This document shows, one piece after another, positions 10,986-21,800 of a DNA stretch of 64,000 bases; position 1 is the stretch's first letter; every line of letters begins with the position of its first letter. The stretch is taken from assembly GCA_017591395.1 (NCBI GenBank), contig WEDG01002484.1, forward strand, positions 62,001 to 126,000, written 5' to 3'. This DNA comes from Schistocephalus solidus. Its lineage: Eukaryota; Platyhelminthes; Cestoda; Diphyllobothriidea; Diphyllobothriidae. Below the pieces are notes generated by a model. That model was given only the letters and a program-made list of their open reading frames with translations. It made no database searches and was not told where the DNA came from. A program made the translations under genes and the position numbers.

Positions 10986-12345
10986 TATGGGGAAAAAAAC
11001 GAGAAATGAGAGGACCTAGCAATGGAACAATGTACCAGTACAAAGATTCACATCCAAACATACAAAGAAGTTAGTACAATCGTGGGAATTTAGGTATGTT
11101 AGCAATTCCCTCATATTTGCTGATCTGAAATCACTGAAAAAGCTATATTTTTTTGGAAAACGTTTCAACAGCTTCTATTTCTATTGTTGAAAGAACTATA
11201 GCATGATCAGAACTCCCAAGTGGATCTAAAGGTGACATTGACAACGGCTGCCAACATCTACAGAAAATAAGATCAAGGATGTTTGATCCTCGGGTGGGAA
11301 AATCAACTACCTGGTCACACATGTCAATATATATGGCCTCAAGTAGGTCTTAGAACTTTGCAGGACCGGAAGGTTAAAAACCAATGAACTTCAGGAAGAT
11401 TGAAGTCACCTGCAATTAAGCAGTACTTCAGATTTAAGTCAGCTGCGGCGTGAAATGCCTGCGAGATACAAAGATCATAATCTTCCCTGGTATTGGCGGG
11501 GGGGGACGATAGACACAACAAACGATTAAAGAGTAGTTATCTTTTAGGACAACTCGGAGCCAGCAGCTCTCTACTACCATGGTAAATTGTCGAAATTCCA
11601 ACGGCAAAAATGTGACTGGTTGCTTAAAATAGATACAGCTTCCTCCGCCAGGGCCATCGTGTCGATAATTTTGAATGTAAGCGTAGCCTAGAATAGAAAG
11701 TTCAGAGTCGAATACACAGGGTGTTGCCCATGTCTCTGTAACTATTACAATGTCAAGGCGGTGGATAAAAATCAGAGTCTGGATTAAAGGCATCTTATTT
11801 AGCAGGGATCTGGCATTAAGGACGATTATTTTTAGTAGGCACGTTTTCGGTGTTTGAGACGGGACAGTTAGGCTGTCAGAGTGACTGCCTTCGGCCAAAG
11901 AAATGATCTTTTCACTTGAACTATATATCCGTCCCTTATTTAGAGATGTGCCTCGCCATTGGTCCTTCGTGTTTCCAGTTCTATCATAAATTGTTTCATT
12001 TTCCTTTGCTCTTTCAGCCCGTATTCCGGTTAAAAAAACTGCAGAATGCAGACCCCGTAGGGTTGATTTTCTCTGTAGCAGGAGCTGTGGCTGTGCTTTG
12101 TTTTCCAAGATGATTTTAAGAGGTCTTGGTTGAGGATTTGAATCGGGTGTTGACCGAGCCTTCCCTATTATATATGCCTTGAGAATGTGGATTGACTCAC
12201 CGTCCGCTAGCAACGTTTTTGCATACAATTGAAGGAGATCCAAGTCATCTTTAACTCGCTCCTTTGGAATTATTGACACTGACTCTGGGACCCCCTTTAT
12301 GATTACATCATGGTTTTTGTATATTGTTCCACTAAACATTTAATA
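10986..12345 (-). mobile_element. LINE D: ORF1 and endonuclease half of the interrupted LINE
   Basis: Minus-strand element with one long frame at 12339-11434 that fuses an ORF1-like RNA-binding region to the start of an endonuclease, continued at 11521-11339 and down to about 11080. It stops at the 5' end of LINE B. No reverse transcriptase follows directly; the only RT of a suitable type on this strand downstream is element C, beyond LINE B. It has a different sequence from B and G but the same architecture. Confidence 0.75.
11339..12339 (-). pseudogene. LINE D ORF1/endonuclease polyprotein
   Basis: The ~301-codon frame starts 'MFSGTIYKNHDVIIKGVPES' and contains the RRM-like pattern 'RPLKIILENKAQPQLLL' and 'LRGLHSAVFLTGIRAE', then a Ser/Thr-rich linker. 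It enters the endonuclease at 'IIVLNARSLLNKM' with 'DIVIVTETWATP' (catalytic Glu), 'GPGGGSCIYFK' and 'VCCVYRPPPP'. A frame change near 11500 leads to 'CLIAGDFNLPEVHW' (Asp-Asn motif). Further on, around 11280-11180, out of frame, 'LDLIFCRCWQ' and 'GSSDHAIVL' give the C-terminal SDH. All endonuclease catalytic blocks are thus visible but the frame is broken. Confidence 0.8.
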
Positions 12346-13690
12346 TAAAATGTTTAACTGTATTTTATGTTGTCTTTATATGCTTGCATTTGTAATTTCG
12401 AATGTACATAAATAGGGTCAACATAGGCTTTGCCCGTAACCCTCAAAAAACTCTGAGTCGCGTATAGCATGCAGTGTCGAGCGATGCGCAATGAGCCATC
12501 CGATGAAATATAAAATAAAACTAAGTACAAAAGTAACCCTACTGCGCTGTGCAAGTCTTTTTCTTAAGAGCGTTACTCGTTGAGGTGCTTGGACCTGCTG
12601 GTTCACTAACCACGCCTGCTCTCCTTGGTAGTTGCTCAGAGACTACGCTAGTGGGTGGAATTTTTTAAATGATTAGGTCTCATTGGCAAATGGGCAGTGT
12701 TTTCAGTATCCAATGCCATTCAGACAGAAGAAAGGAGCACCAAAAAGTGGGTTTTTAGATAGGTATGATAGGAGGGCAAGAACGACTGGATGAGAAAAAA
12801 GCCTGGTCCATCAACCATCTTCCCAATTTGAAGCACTTTTCCTTAGCTAGCATGCAACCCACCGGGAAAATCTCTGCAACGTCGAACTCCCCTTCATCAA
12901 CGGAGCGAAGAAATCAATACTAATCAGGATGAATGTTTCTGCTACTAACTGGGTGCTCAAACATCGATAAGGCGGATATTAGGCTCCCCATGCTGTTTGA
13001 ACCAATCGCGGTTTGGTACTCGCTGGGCTGGTAGATTAACGAGATAATAGAAGAGCGAATTTCGATTTCTGACTGAGAAGGACTCCGCCTTAGGATGGCT
13101 AGAACAAATTTGGAACTTCTATTCGGTGAGTCCACCTCCTTGGATAAAGCATCTTCCGTGGACGACAAAATAGTTTTGGACTCGTTCGAATCCAATCTAT
13201 ATATGAAACGAGAGCATATGAATGTCCCTCTACCTTAGAAGTTAGGCTTTCCCCATTTGCATGAAAATGAGCCTATTGCCCTTGGACGTTTATTTGCCTT
13301 GAAGTACAAAACAAGGAAAAAGCCTGAGTGTAAGGAACGATAATGATGGGGCACTCTGGGCCTTAAATATGCAATTTATTTATACATTAAGGCGATCTCT
13401 GAATACGGAAGGTGTTGCAAAGGCACACACAATCGTTTCTGGACAACTTTGGTATTTACCCCTGCATTCCATTATTAATCCGAGGAAACAGGAGAAACTA
13501 GGAATAGTGTTCGGCTGTGACAATTATTATAAGGGTACATAGCTCACCCTCCGTATAGTGCAGGGTCCAGATCTGGCTAACTGTTAACAAGGACATTTGA
13601 CTAGATTCCATGAGTTCCCATACGGAGCGTTGGCAGCTATGGTAGACATTTTCCATCAGGTTCAAGTTCCAAACCCTCAATATTCATTTT
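12346..13690. other. stretch without recognised genes
   Basis: An open frame at 13195-12920 (minus, 91 codons) has ordinary composition but no motif or splice context that I can defend. A short dispersed repeat lies at 13353-13384. Otherwise nothing is seen. Confidence 0.35.
13353..13384. repeat. short dispersed repeat, copy 2
   Basis: Matches 1761-1793 over about 32 bases. It lies ~330 bases before the BEL/Pao remnant, but no LTR structure could be established. Confidence 0.4.
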
Positions 13691-13714
13691 ATGTTTTCTG
13701 TGGTGGTCAATAGG

Positions 13715-14440
13715 TGAATTAATACGCGATTTTGAGTTGTATCAAATGGCACTATATTCGTTCTGGGCAACCACATCACCATGCGTCACTATATGCGCAC
13801 TAAACCGATCGATAAAACAAGAGATATACTTCACCGTAGCTCAAGTTCTTGCGGAAGGGTTTCTACGTCGACGATTTTTTGATGAGCCGCGGCTCTGCGC
13901 AAGTCCATAGTGGCGTGGCTGCTCACTTGCAAACAGCCCTGTGAACAAATGATTTCTGGAAAAATAAATGGCGCAGAAAGTCGGTTGAGGTCCTTATAGA
14001 ATCCCTGTGGAAGAATGAGTGGCCGATAGAATGTGCTCTATCTTCAATGAGCCGATACCCACAGAACACAATGCGTCGACTAAAACAAGACTATTTACAC
14101 ATTCAATTTCACGATCAAATGGCCGATGGATAAGGTTACCAGAAGAGCGATGGTCTCTTATAGCTCAATCTTTTATGATCCATTTAGGATTTTCACTCCG
14201 TTTCTGTTATCGGCAGAAACTGTGCCGCTCAAACGTCGGATGGGACGATTCGATTGATTATGAGTACGCGCAACAGTGCTTCAACTGGATGAAAGCACCT
14301 CAAGACCTTGGCGATTTTCAAATCCGACGTTGTTTGACTTCGACTCATTTAAATGCCGTCAAGTGGTATCAAATACACGATTGCTCGCACGTGCCAAACA
14401 GTGGGTACATACCATGGTCTACTTTCATGGAATGACCAAA
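13715..14440 (+). pseudogene. BEL/Pao LTR-retrotransposon pol remnant
   Basis: Three frames read in order give a BEL/Pao reverse transcriptase palm. First 'YQMALYSFWATTSP', corresponding to the family's VHxFGATSSPS block. Then, after a shift, 'FYVDDFLMSRGSAQVHSG' with the catalytic YVDD intact. Then the connection region: the frame 14019-14435 contains 'VGWDDSIDYEYAQQCFNWM', a 'W...W' pattern, 'RRCL' and 'YQIHDCSHVPNSGY', which matches the start of the RNase H domain (hFSDAS...aYg). A TGA and at least two shifts interrupt it. Gag, protease, integrase and LTRs were not found. It was an endogenous mobile element and is broken. Confidence 0.68.
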
Positions 14441-14544
14441 AGGATACTACAAAAGGATATATATATATATAAATGATAGTGTGCTTCTCACCGATCTGCT
14501 TTAGGAACATGGATGTTCCGTTGTGCCCTGGAGCTCACTTTAGA

Positions 14545-14640
14545 ACCCTCGCAAACGGTCGCATAGCGATGACGACTAATAAGCCACAAATGGCATTTCG
14601 GTCTCCCTGGTCTTTGACAGTTACGCTTCATCACATAAAT
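14545..14640 (+). repeat. SINE 3'-region fragment
   Basis: The bases 'GATGACGACTAATAAGCC', then a 'GGTCTCCCTGG' block, match the body of the tRNA-derived SINE at 56534-56690. The preceding 'GAGCTCACTTTAGA' and 'CCCTCGC' blocks match the end of the D-rep copy at 63590-63650. The tRNA-like head is absent. Confidence 0.5.
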
Positions 14641-14811
14641 ATATATATATATAAAAGTCAAACAAGTGCATGACACTCACTGAGGTGGTTAGGATCGCAC
14701 TCGATCCCATTCTATCCACCTGCCCCCCCAGCTAGTCACTGACGATAACCAAACGTTGTGTCATAAGACACATATAATGCACACGTATGTTAATAAAGTT
14801 GCAACAGGCAA

Positions 14812-14856
14812 GACGTAGACAGCTGTTTCACGGTTTTTACCGATCATAAGTACGTT
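14812..14856 (-). ncRNA. hammerhead-ribozyme-like motif 1 (core mutated)
   Basis: Minus-strand order: stem I strand AACGUA, core CUUAUGA (expected CUGAUGA, so G5 is changed), stem II CGGU/ACCG with a short loop, GAAA, self-complementary ACAGCUGU as minimal stem III, then C at the cleavage position and UACGUC closing stem I. The G5 change is expected to abolish cleavage. Confidence 0.55.
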
Positions 14857-15046
14857 ATATGCCTTGTGCAGTGAGGTTTATACAAGGCAAACAAGTGCAT
14901 GACACTCACTGATACGGTTAGGATCACAATCGATCCCATTCTATCCGCCCGCCCGCCAGCTAGCAACTGGCGATAAACGAACGTTGTGTCATAAGACACA
15001 CGCCACATTTAATGCACGCGAATGTTGCTAAAGTTGCAAGAGGCAA

Positions 15047-15091
15047 GACGTAGACAGCTATTCCACGGTTGTTACCGATCATCAGTACGTC
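15047..15091 (-). ncRNA. hammerhead-ribozyme-like motif 2 (core mutated)
   Basis: Same layout as motif 1, 229-235 bases on. Stem I is perfect (GACGUA with UACGUC), the CUGAUGA core is intact and stem II is CGGU/ACCG, but the GAAAC box reads GGAAU, which breaks the second core strand. Cleavage is therefore unlikely. Confidence 0.55.
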
Positions 15092-15107
15092 ACTGCACAA
15101 GGCATAT

Positions 15108-15152
15108 GACGAACTGATGATCGGTAACAACCGTGAAACAGCTGGTCACGTC
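15108..15152 (+). ncRNA. hammerhead-ribozyme-like motif 3 (both core strands intact)
   Basis: Plus strand. Stem I GACGAA pairs for four bases with CACGUC; core CUGAUGA intact; stem II CGGU-AACA-ACCG; GAAA intact; ACAGCUG minimal stem III; GUC before stem I. A caveat is a U-U apposition next to the core at positions 10.1/11.1, where G-C is usual, seen in all three copies. Confidence 0.58.
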
Positions 15153-15599
15153 TTGCCTGTTGACACTTCACCTGAGAATAGGTTGTCAGCTAGGTATTTC
15201 ACATTCTTCCTGCTGAAGGTTATCATAAATGTTCGTTTATTTACTATGTTACTGACTCTTAATCACGTTTGGCAATTTCGTGTTCGGAAAACTCATTAAA
15301 TACTCGCACTGCCCCACCTGATTTCATATTGGTGGCAGTCACACTGAACTTTCAGAATATAAATTTCTTCGGTTAAAATATCGACCACGTTTTATGCATC
15401 GAAAATCTTCGTAGTTGAAAATACAGTTTTATAATTATGAAATAAATGACGGATCACGAAATATTTAGCAAAGATACCGACACGAAGCACTTAATACACT
15501 CTAACAGCAGTCACACTCTGTCTCCGAAACGCAGCTGTATCCACCATTCGAAACCCATCGCAACACGTCAGTAGAAAAAAAGGGTTGAAAGACTGTACC

Positions 15600-16430
15600 T
15601 GAAGAATGTTTCTTAAGGTCAACAAAAATCCTAATCATTTTATTGAGAAAAGCAGGCCCCAAGCGAAGGGAAGAGCCACCCGAGGCTTGGAGAACCATTC
15701 TTGGCAGAGAGCAGGCATCACGTACCGACACAAAGCATAAATTTCGTCACAGTTTTCTGCAATCCAAGGACCCACTCCCTGCAGCCTCAGCAGTTGTCTA
15801 CAAAATAAGTCGAAATGAGGGGACCGCAAATATATTGATACACCTGGGGGAGTAGATTGCCGACCCGCTTGCAGGAGCACAAATTGGCAGCTACGAGGCT
15901 TGACACAAAATCCCGGTTTTCAACGCACGGGTGAGAAACTGGCCCTATTTTCGATCTTCAAGGAGCCGCCACCGTAGGCAGGGCTATCACTTGAGGCGTG
16001 GTTTTCATACGCCAACTGCGGTAACAACAGGCTTATCAAGACTTGCGGCACTAGATACAGGAAGCTCAGGAGAAGACGACCAGGCAGAGATCAAGAAAGC
16101 CGCAAAGAGACAGCCCGAGAGCGAACTCAATTGACGAAGAACATGAGCCACACGACCGAATAACACCGGCAGAGGGTTCAACCGTCCACCCCTTCTCCAT
16201 CGAGGGAATGCTTCTTATGAGGGACGCAGCTACACCACCCGCCAAACATCCTCCAAAGTGCCCAGGCACCGAAAAACAGAAACTCGATCAATGCGAGGAC
16301 GATAACTGGCCATGGCACACCACTTCCGGTTCTGTTTGATCACCTGCAATAAAAGCTTTGTCAATGATGAACCGACCAAGCTCCCCGAAACGTCAACATA
16401 CAAATAAAATTGTTCCCATGAGCCCGCCTT
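15600..16430 (+). pseudogene. Penelope-like element remnant (GIY-YIG region)
   Basis: The frame at 15643-15855 contains 'FRHSFLQSKDPLPAASAVVY', continuing KI. This resembles the 'KDPxP...VVYxI' segment that precedes the GIY-YIG endonuclease in Penelope-like retroelements. The GIY-YIG core itself is degraded ('EGTANILIHLGE' where YVGETG is expected). Further on, near 15990-16070 in another frame, 'LEAWFSYANC' and 'RYRKLRR' recall the family's C-terminal 'EAW....N' block. Stops separate the pieces. The RT part is not found. The preceding repeat pair with hammerhead motifs supports the assignment. Confidence 0.52.
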
Positions 16431-16612
16431 ATTTCTCATATTATCAACCCAGAGCTCTCAACGTTGCCAATTTGAGCAATTATTACTTTCCGGGAATTTT
16501 TTGTGACTTTCTTTCATAACCATGCTTGTTTTTTTATGAAAAACAACAGTATAAATTCCAATGGTTTATGCACAAGTAGGCATATTCAAGCAAGCATGAA
16601 AATTTAAAAAAA

Positions 16613-16864
16613 TCAGGCCTTAAGAAGCCCGAGTGCCTGACAGGTAATTTTAGGTCCTTTTGAGAGCATAATTTCTAGACCGATATTAACCACCTGTGTT
16701 TGCCAGTTGGAAAAACCGGAATTGGCTTGATCACCGAAGCCTTCGTTGATAAAATGCTTCTCATTTAGGTTTTTCATTAGGTAATTGTCACAGATTTCGT
16801 ATGTTCCAGATATCTGAAAGCCTCTTCCAGTCACAAAAAGTTCTTGTGAGGTGGTAGCGTTTCC
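16613..16864 (-). CDS. exon 16 (last) of the unrecognised gene
   Basis: Acceptor TTTATTTTAG, phase 0, terminating at TGA 16613-16615. Encodes 83 residues including 'ELFVTGRGFQISGTYEICDN' and an N-A-T sequon, ending 'ALGLLKA'. No hydrophobic membrane anchor is present at this C-terminus. No strong AATAAA was pinned down just below; the region is AT-rich. Confidence 0.7.
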   Translation of the reverse strand, partial: GNATTSQELFVTGRGFQISGTYEICDNYLMKNLNEKHFINEGFGDQANSGFSNWQTQVVNIGLEIMLSKGPKITCQALGLLKA

Positions 16865-18742
16865 CTAAAATAAACAAGGATTGATTTGAGATCATTACCA
16901 TAGAAGTGAATACGCAACGATTTTGACGGCACTGATGATTTTCCACCGAAATATTTAGTGGGAAGTAGTGATAGCTTCGGCCGATGATTTACACGTTCTA
17001 AGTTAAAGGTTTCTAACTCATCAAATAAACTTCAAAAGGTCAGAGTGGATTGATGAGGGTGTAGTTTAAATAGTGTAGTTTAACATACCTTATGTTAACT
17101 TAAATTAAGGCTAAAAATTTGTGGTTGATAAAGGTTAGGCCCACTGATAGTGAAAAAGTATGGTCCATTGTCATTACTCCGTTTAGCTTTAGGGTGAAAG
17201 TTACGTCTAAAGTTTCCAGTTAGTTTTGTCATATTGCTAGGATTCTATATGATTAAATGTGGCATTTATCCTCATTATACTACTAGTTTGTGTCTCTTGA
17301 CTTCTGATTTGAAGTGCTTTAATCTTAAAGACAATTTCTATACTTCATACATGTAGGTCAGATGTATTAACAGCTGCACAATTTCGGCAAACTGGGAAAT
17401 TATTTCTGAATTGGTCCTCCACCTCCAGTTCCATACGTGCAGTAGAGCTACTCTTATTGTAAAAGTTGTTATCTTAATTCCTTTTTGTTCTGTGCCATCC
17501 GAGAACAAAATATAATATTAATATTAACTTGTATGTTTGTGTACGCCGCATGTGTAAAGCAGTGGGAGTACATTGGCGCATGGACGCTCTCCGACCAACC
17601 ATATCGCATTGGTGGGCATTCATCCGTCAATGTTAATATTACCGATCGAAGCTGACAATACAGCAATCCCGTTGCTCACTAGTCAGCACTTAAGACTTCT
17701 AATAAACAGGCAGCGTGTTCGGGGATTCAGGCTTGGTATGGCTGACTGATGTTGGCTAAAAAGCCCTAAAGGATCATCCCAGTTTCCTATGTTTTTGTGG
17801 GCACTGCCCTTCTGCTTATAGTGGTAACACTTGCGGTGACTAACATCAAGGTATACTAGTTAGTATATACCGTAGGTCGCTAGAAGTCAGTGGACCATAC
17901 CCAGCTATTAAATCGAACTCACTGGCAGGGATATGAATTCAACTGCAATTATTAGCAGGATATTGATAGCTTGAATGTTTTCATCATCAATTATTGAACA
18001 TTCTGCACATGTAAATTATACATATTAATATAAACTGAAAATAGAGTAGATCGTTTCAGCACAAACCGAAATGCAGATGTGAAGATTTCGATGTAAAACG
18101 TACGCTTAAGCCATTTCTTATGACACTAGCAGGTAATGAAAAAGGAAAAATAACTTACCTCATTTTTCTCAATCGTTATACTGACGTTTCGGAAGAGCGC
18201 ATCACAAAGCCAAGATGAGTTGAAAACTGCGCATTTTATATGAATGTCCGCAGCAGGAGAGAAGCTAATTAAAATATCATTTTCCGCACCGAGTACAATT
18301 CTCGCTTCAGTTAGGTATTTTTTCAAAGTGCCTGCCAGTGCTTCATTATTGACTGCGGTTGTATATTCTGATCGAAAAAGAATAAAAGTTTTGATTTCAT
18401 GCAGTTGCCGGAGGAATGTCAGACATTTTCAGCGATGTGCTCGCTCAGATGATGGGCAATATTACAGAAGCATGGTTACAAAAAGCACTAAGACAAAAGG
18501 TTACGCGGGTAATATGAGATAAACAACTGACCTGGAATATGTTCTTTGAATGTTGGGTTGAAGGTGCCTAATTGGTCAAAATGAATGATGTGTTAGATGA
18601 AAATAATCTATGTGAAGGTGTTTTTTATGACGCTGCGGACGTAAGTAATTAAATTCATATAAACAAACGAGCACAAAATGTACGGAACAGATAACTTGGC
18701 AATAAAGTGTACGTCCGCCAACGTTCATAAAAAATATGACAT

Positions 18743-18822
<80 letters not shown>

Positions 18823-21800
18823 CTAGTACCTATTTCGGAAGTATGGTATAACGTCTATGCGATATATATCAAAAGTTTTCGTCTTGAAACCTGTAAAATT
18901 TAAATGTTGTGCCCATAAATGTTAAGTATGGAATGGTCCCTGCGATTGCTTATCCCAAAATGGTTGGTTTTGTTTGAAAGACTATATACGTTTAGGCCAA
19001 TTATTTTTTATTCCCATTCAATAATATAGTGTTGGTATTCGCACCACAGGCAAAATATCAAAAGGAGGGTTACCTTGCCAGTATATTTTCTGCGTCTGAC
19101 TATCACTCTCTGTCTTGCAAATGTACTCGGACGTTCTGAATGCCGCTTTCCTTTTAGCAATATGCGTAAAGACGTACGAATCGCTCTCAGTAGTGACATC
19201 TAGTAGAAGTTAATGTGCAATAAGGAATATACAGGGTGCTATTAGTATTTATGTTTCAGATTATTCATATGAATAATAAGGTAAATTGTTCAGTAGATTT
19301 TAAATAACAGAACTTACGACACATGCCACTCTCAGACGTCATCGTAGATCCTGAGCAGAGTGTTTTTTTGTCGACAAAACATTCCAAGTTCTGTAAATAA
19401 AACAAACTTCCTAAAGCAAATTTTGTGACTGTGCTGTTAAAATATTAGTCATTCCGTATCCACGTTTCAATTTTTTATTATATTCTGTATATTATATAAA
19501 TTAAGTGAAGTGATTGTGTTCGATTCTTGATTTCCAGCTTATTTAATCCTTTTTAATTGGTGAATTCCATATATTGCAGTAGGTTTGATGGATAGTTGAA
19601 CTCAAAGGCTAGGTTTTGTGGGAGCTGGAAGCTCGCTTGGTTAGAGCGTTGGCTATTCTTAAGCCTTGCCCATGCTGAGGCAATTAAATTTCTTCCCATT
19701 CAGGTTAATTTACTATATTATATGCTACACAAATGTTTACGTAGAAAAACGAATTCCTCGGTTGTATATTATTTATTGGTTTCCAGAAAATGAGTTTTTG
19801 TTGTTAATTCTGTTCTGACAAAAGAAAAGTTGGTTGTATCTGAGGCCGAAAATAAGTAACCCAGACTCCCTTTTTGACGGAGCGAAGATAATAATAGGCT
19901 GAAATGCTCAACAGCTCAAGGAGACTGTAAGCACTCCTTTTTTACCCCGGAAGGGTACTCCACTGCTTGCCTGTACAATTTCATTGCATGCGTAAATTCT
20001 ATTCAATTACACTGACGAGTAGATGCAAATTTGCTCAGGCGTACTATTCTGCTACCAAAACAGAATAGAGCTTCAATCTTTTTACAAAGAGACTCGCTCA
20101 TAGACGATTCTATTGTCTTTGCTTGCCGATTGTTTGCACCAATGGCGTGCAACGTGCAGTAACAGTATGCTTAAATATTTTTTAAAACCATCTGAGGAAG
20201 TGCTCTGTCATAATCTAGTTTAAATGCTTATCAAAGAAAGTGAAGGAAATGGGAGGTTTTTATGAAGAAAATAGGTCTACGTTTTTTTGTGCTAAAATTA
20301 TTTCTCCTTAAATGCTAAAAATATAGACACACATGCACATATTCATACCTTTTGCAAACATATGCAATGATTCTGTGATCAGCGCTCTTTAAGCGCTCTA
20401 CCGCTATGTCTGTAAAGGAAAACACTTATGCTGAAATAGTTTCTAACATGCCTTGATGGACGTTTTGCTCTTCGGTGTGAACTATTGACAGTGATTGTGG
20501 GGACCCGTGGTTTTTATATCTGAGGGTTCGTTCATATCACCAGCGCAATTGACTGCTTTATCGCTCTTTTCGGAGATTCAGCCTACCCTGGCAAATTTTT
20601 ACTAGCATTATTATTGATGAAAAACTCAAACCACTCCCTGTTAGCTCTAATTCCTCTGTTTGCTGCAATAAAAACATATCATACCAGATGTTCAGAGGAA
20701 TTGCTTTGCTTTAGAAGCCACTTGAGTTCCACTGCAGCCGAAGCGGAAATCACGACGTTGTTATTTCCCAGGAAGATATTCAAGCCTGCAAGTTCAAAAG
20801 ATATTTGAATGTAAATGCACAGAGAACTGCCTTACGGCTGCATTTCTGTGTACACTGCTAAATAATGGGTAGTAAGACGTCTTCATACATGCTTCCAATT
20901 GAAGACGCTAAAAGGTAAGATGTACCTGACCATAGATGTCGGAGGGATACCATATCGAAATGCTCCTTCACCTTATATATACAGGTGAAGTATGACATCT
21001 TTTCGGCTCCTTGTTTTGCTTTGTATCTTAAAACTGCGTGGTTGTTCCCCTTCTCTAGAACTTGTATTTTTCAAAAATAAATTATATTAGTGCATTTATC
21101 TCTTTAATGCATACACAAACTTGAAAGTAGCATTACTTATGCAAAACATGACATACCACAAGGTGTTGAGAGACCACAAATCTCTTTCCATAATGAATAG
21201 CAGTAAAGCTAAAATAAAAAGCACTAAGTAACAGGATTGCCAATCAGCAGTTGTTGAGTGTGAATAAATTGCCCCTTTTGCAGTTACCGAGCAGTATGAT
21301 TTTTTTTAACGTGCAAAGTATATTTTTTTCCTTAGAATCTCCTATATACCGGTGGGATACATGAACTGAACCAACCGTTTGTACCTCAGTCGAATGGCAT
21401 AAATGGTTAGCTTGTCTATGTTACACTTTATTGTGAACGCCTGGGAATACGTATTACGTTGGTTGTTTGTTGGGCATGTTGCTTTCTCCATTTTTACTGG
21501 AATGTCTTTGCTCATCATAGGATGGTTAATATGTCAAGTTCTCTTTCTCTTGTTTTCAGATCAGAAAAAAAGAAGTTATTCGGAGTTGGTGCTATGTGTT
21601 TTCCTGAGTAAATATGCTTATTTTTTGAACTGCCAGTTATTTCTTTACCCAGCTGTCTTTTTATTCATCATGGATAATCCATTATATGAATTTCAAATAA
21701 ATCATTTTGGTAAGGCCACAGAATATAAAGTGAGCCCGGAGTACATATTTTATATATTCCGTTTTTTCGGATAGTTCCACAGCAGCAGTTTGTAATGTGA

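Larger units (their letters stand above)
14661..15165. repeat. 229-bp direct repeat pair plus inverted partial copy
   Basis: A block starting 'AAGTGCATGACACTCACTGA' at 14664 recurs at 14893, giving a period of 229 bases, with the copies ~85-90% alike by eye through 14880 and 15105. A third, partial copy (about 15090-15165) is in opposite orientation, so 15066-15086 and 15113-15133 form a perfect 21-base inverted repeat around a 26-base spacer. Each copy carries a hammerhead-like motif. Tandem copies with hammerheads are typical of the pseudo-LTRs of Penelope-like elements and of retrozymes; a Penelope-like remnant follows at 15.6 kb. Confidence 0.75.

Noticed and set aside
16340..16390. A second hammerhead-like run (TGATGA ... 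CCGAAACGTC) at the end of the Penelope-like remnant
   Set aside because: The base before UGAUGA is A, not the required C, and no convincing stem II pairs between the two core strands. It is worth including in a covariance-model scan but is not called.
20352..20411. A minus-strand exon candidate ('VERLKSADHRIIAYVCK') between AG and GTATGA
   Set aside because: It has good splice-like ends but would run phase 1 to 2, which matches neither neighbour; including it breaks the frame.
20932..20988. A minus-strand exon candidate after TATATATAAG ending at a GTACAT donor
   Set aside because: The acceptor lacks a pyrimidine tract, and the neighbouring exons join in phase without it.
21403..21774. A 123-codon plus-strand open frame with several hydrophobic stretches
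   Set aside because: It lies opposite the introns and exon 10 of the minus-strand gene, and its hydrophobicity follows from T-rich intron sequence. No motif.
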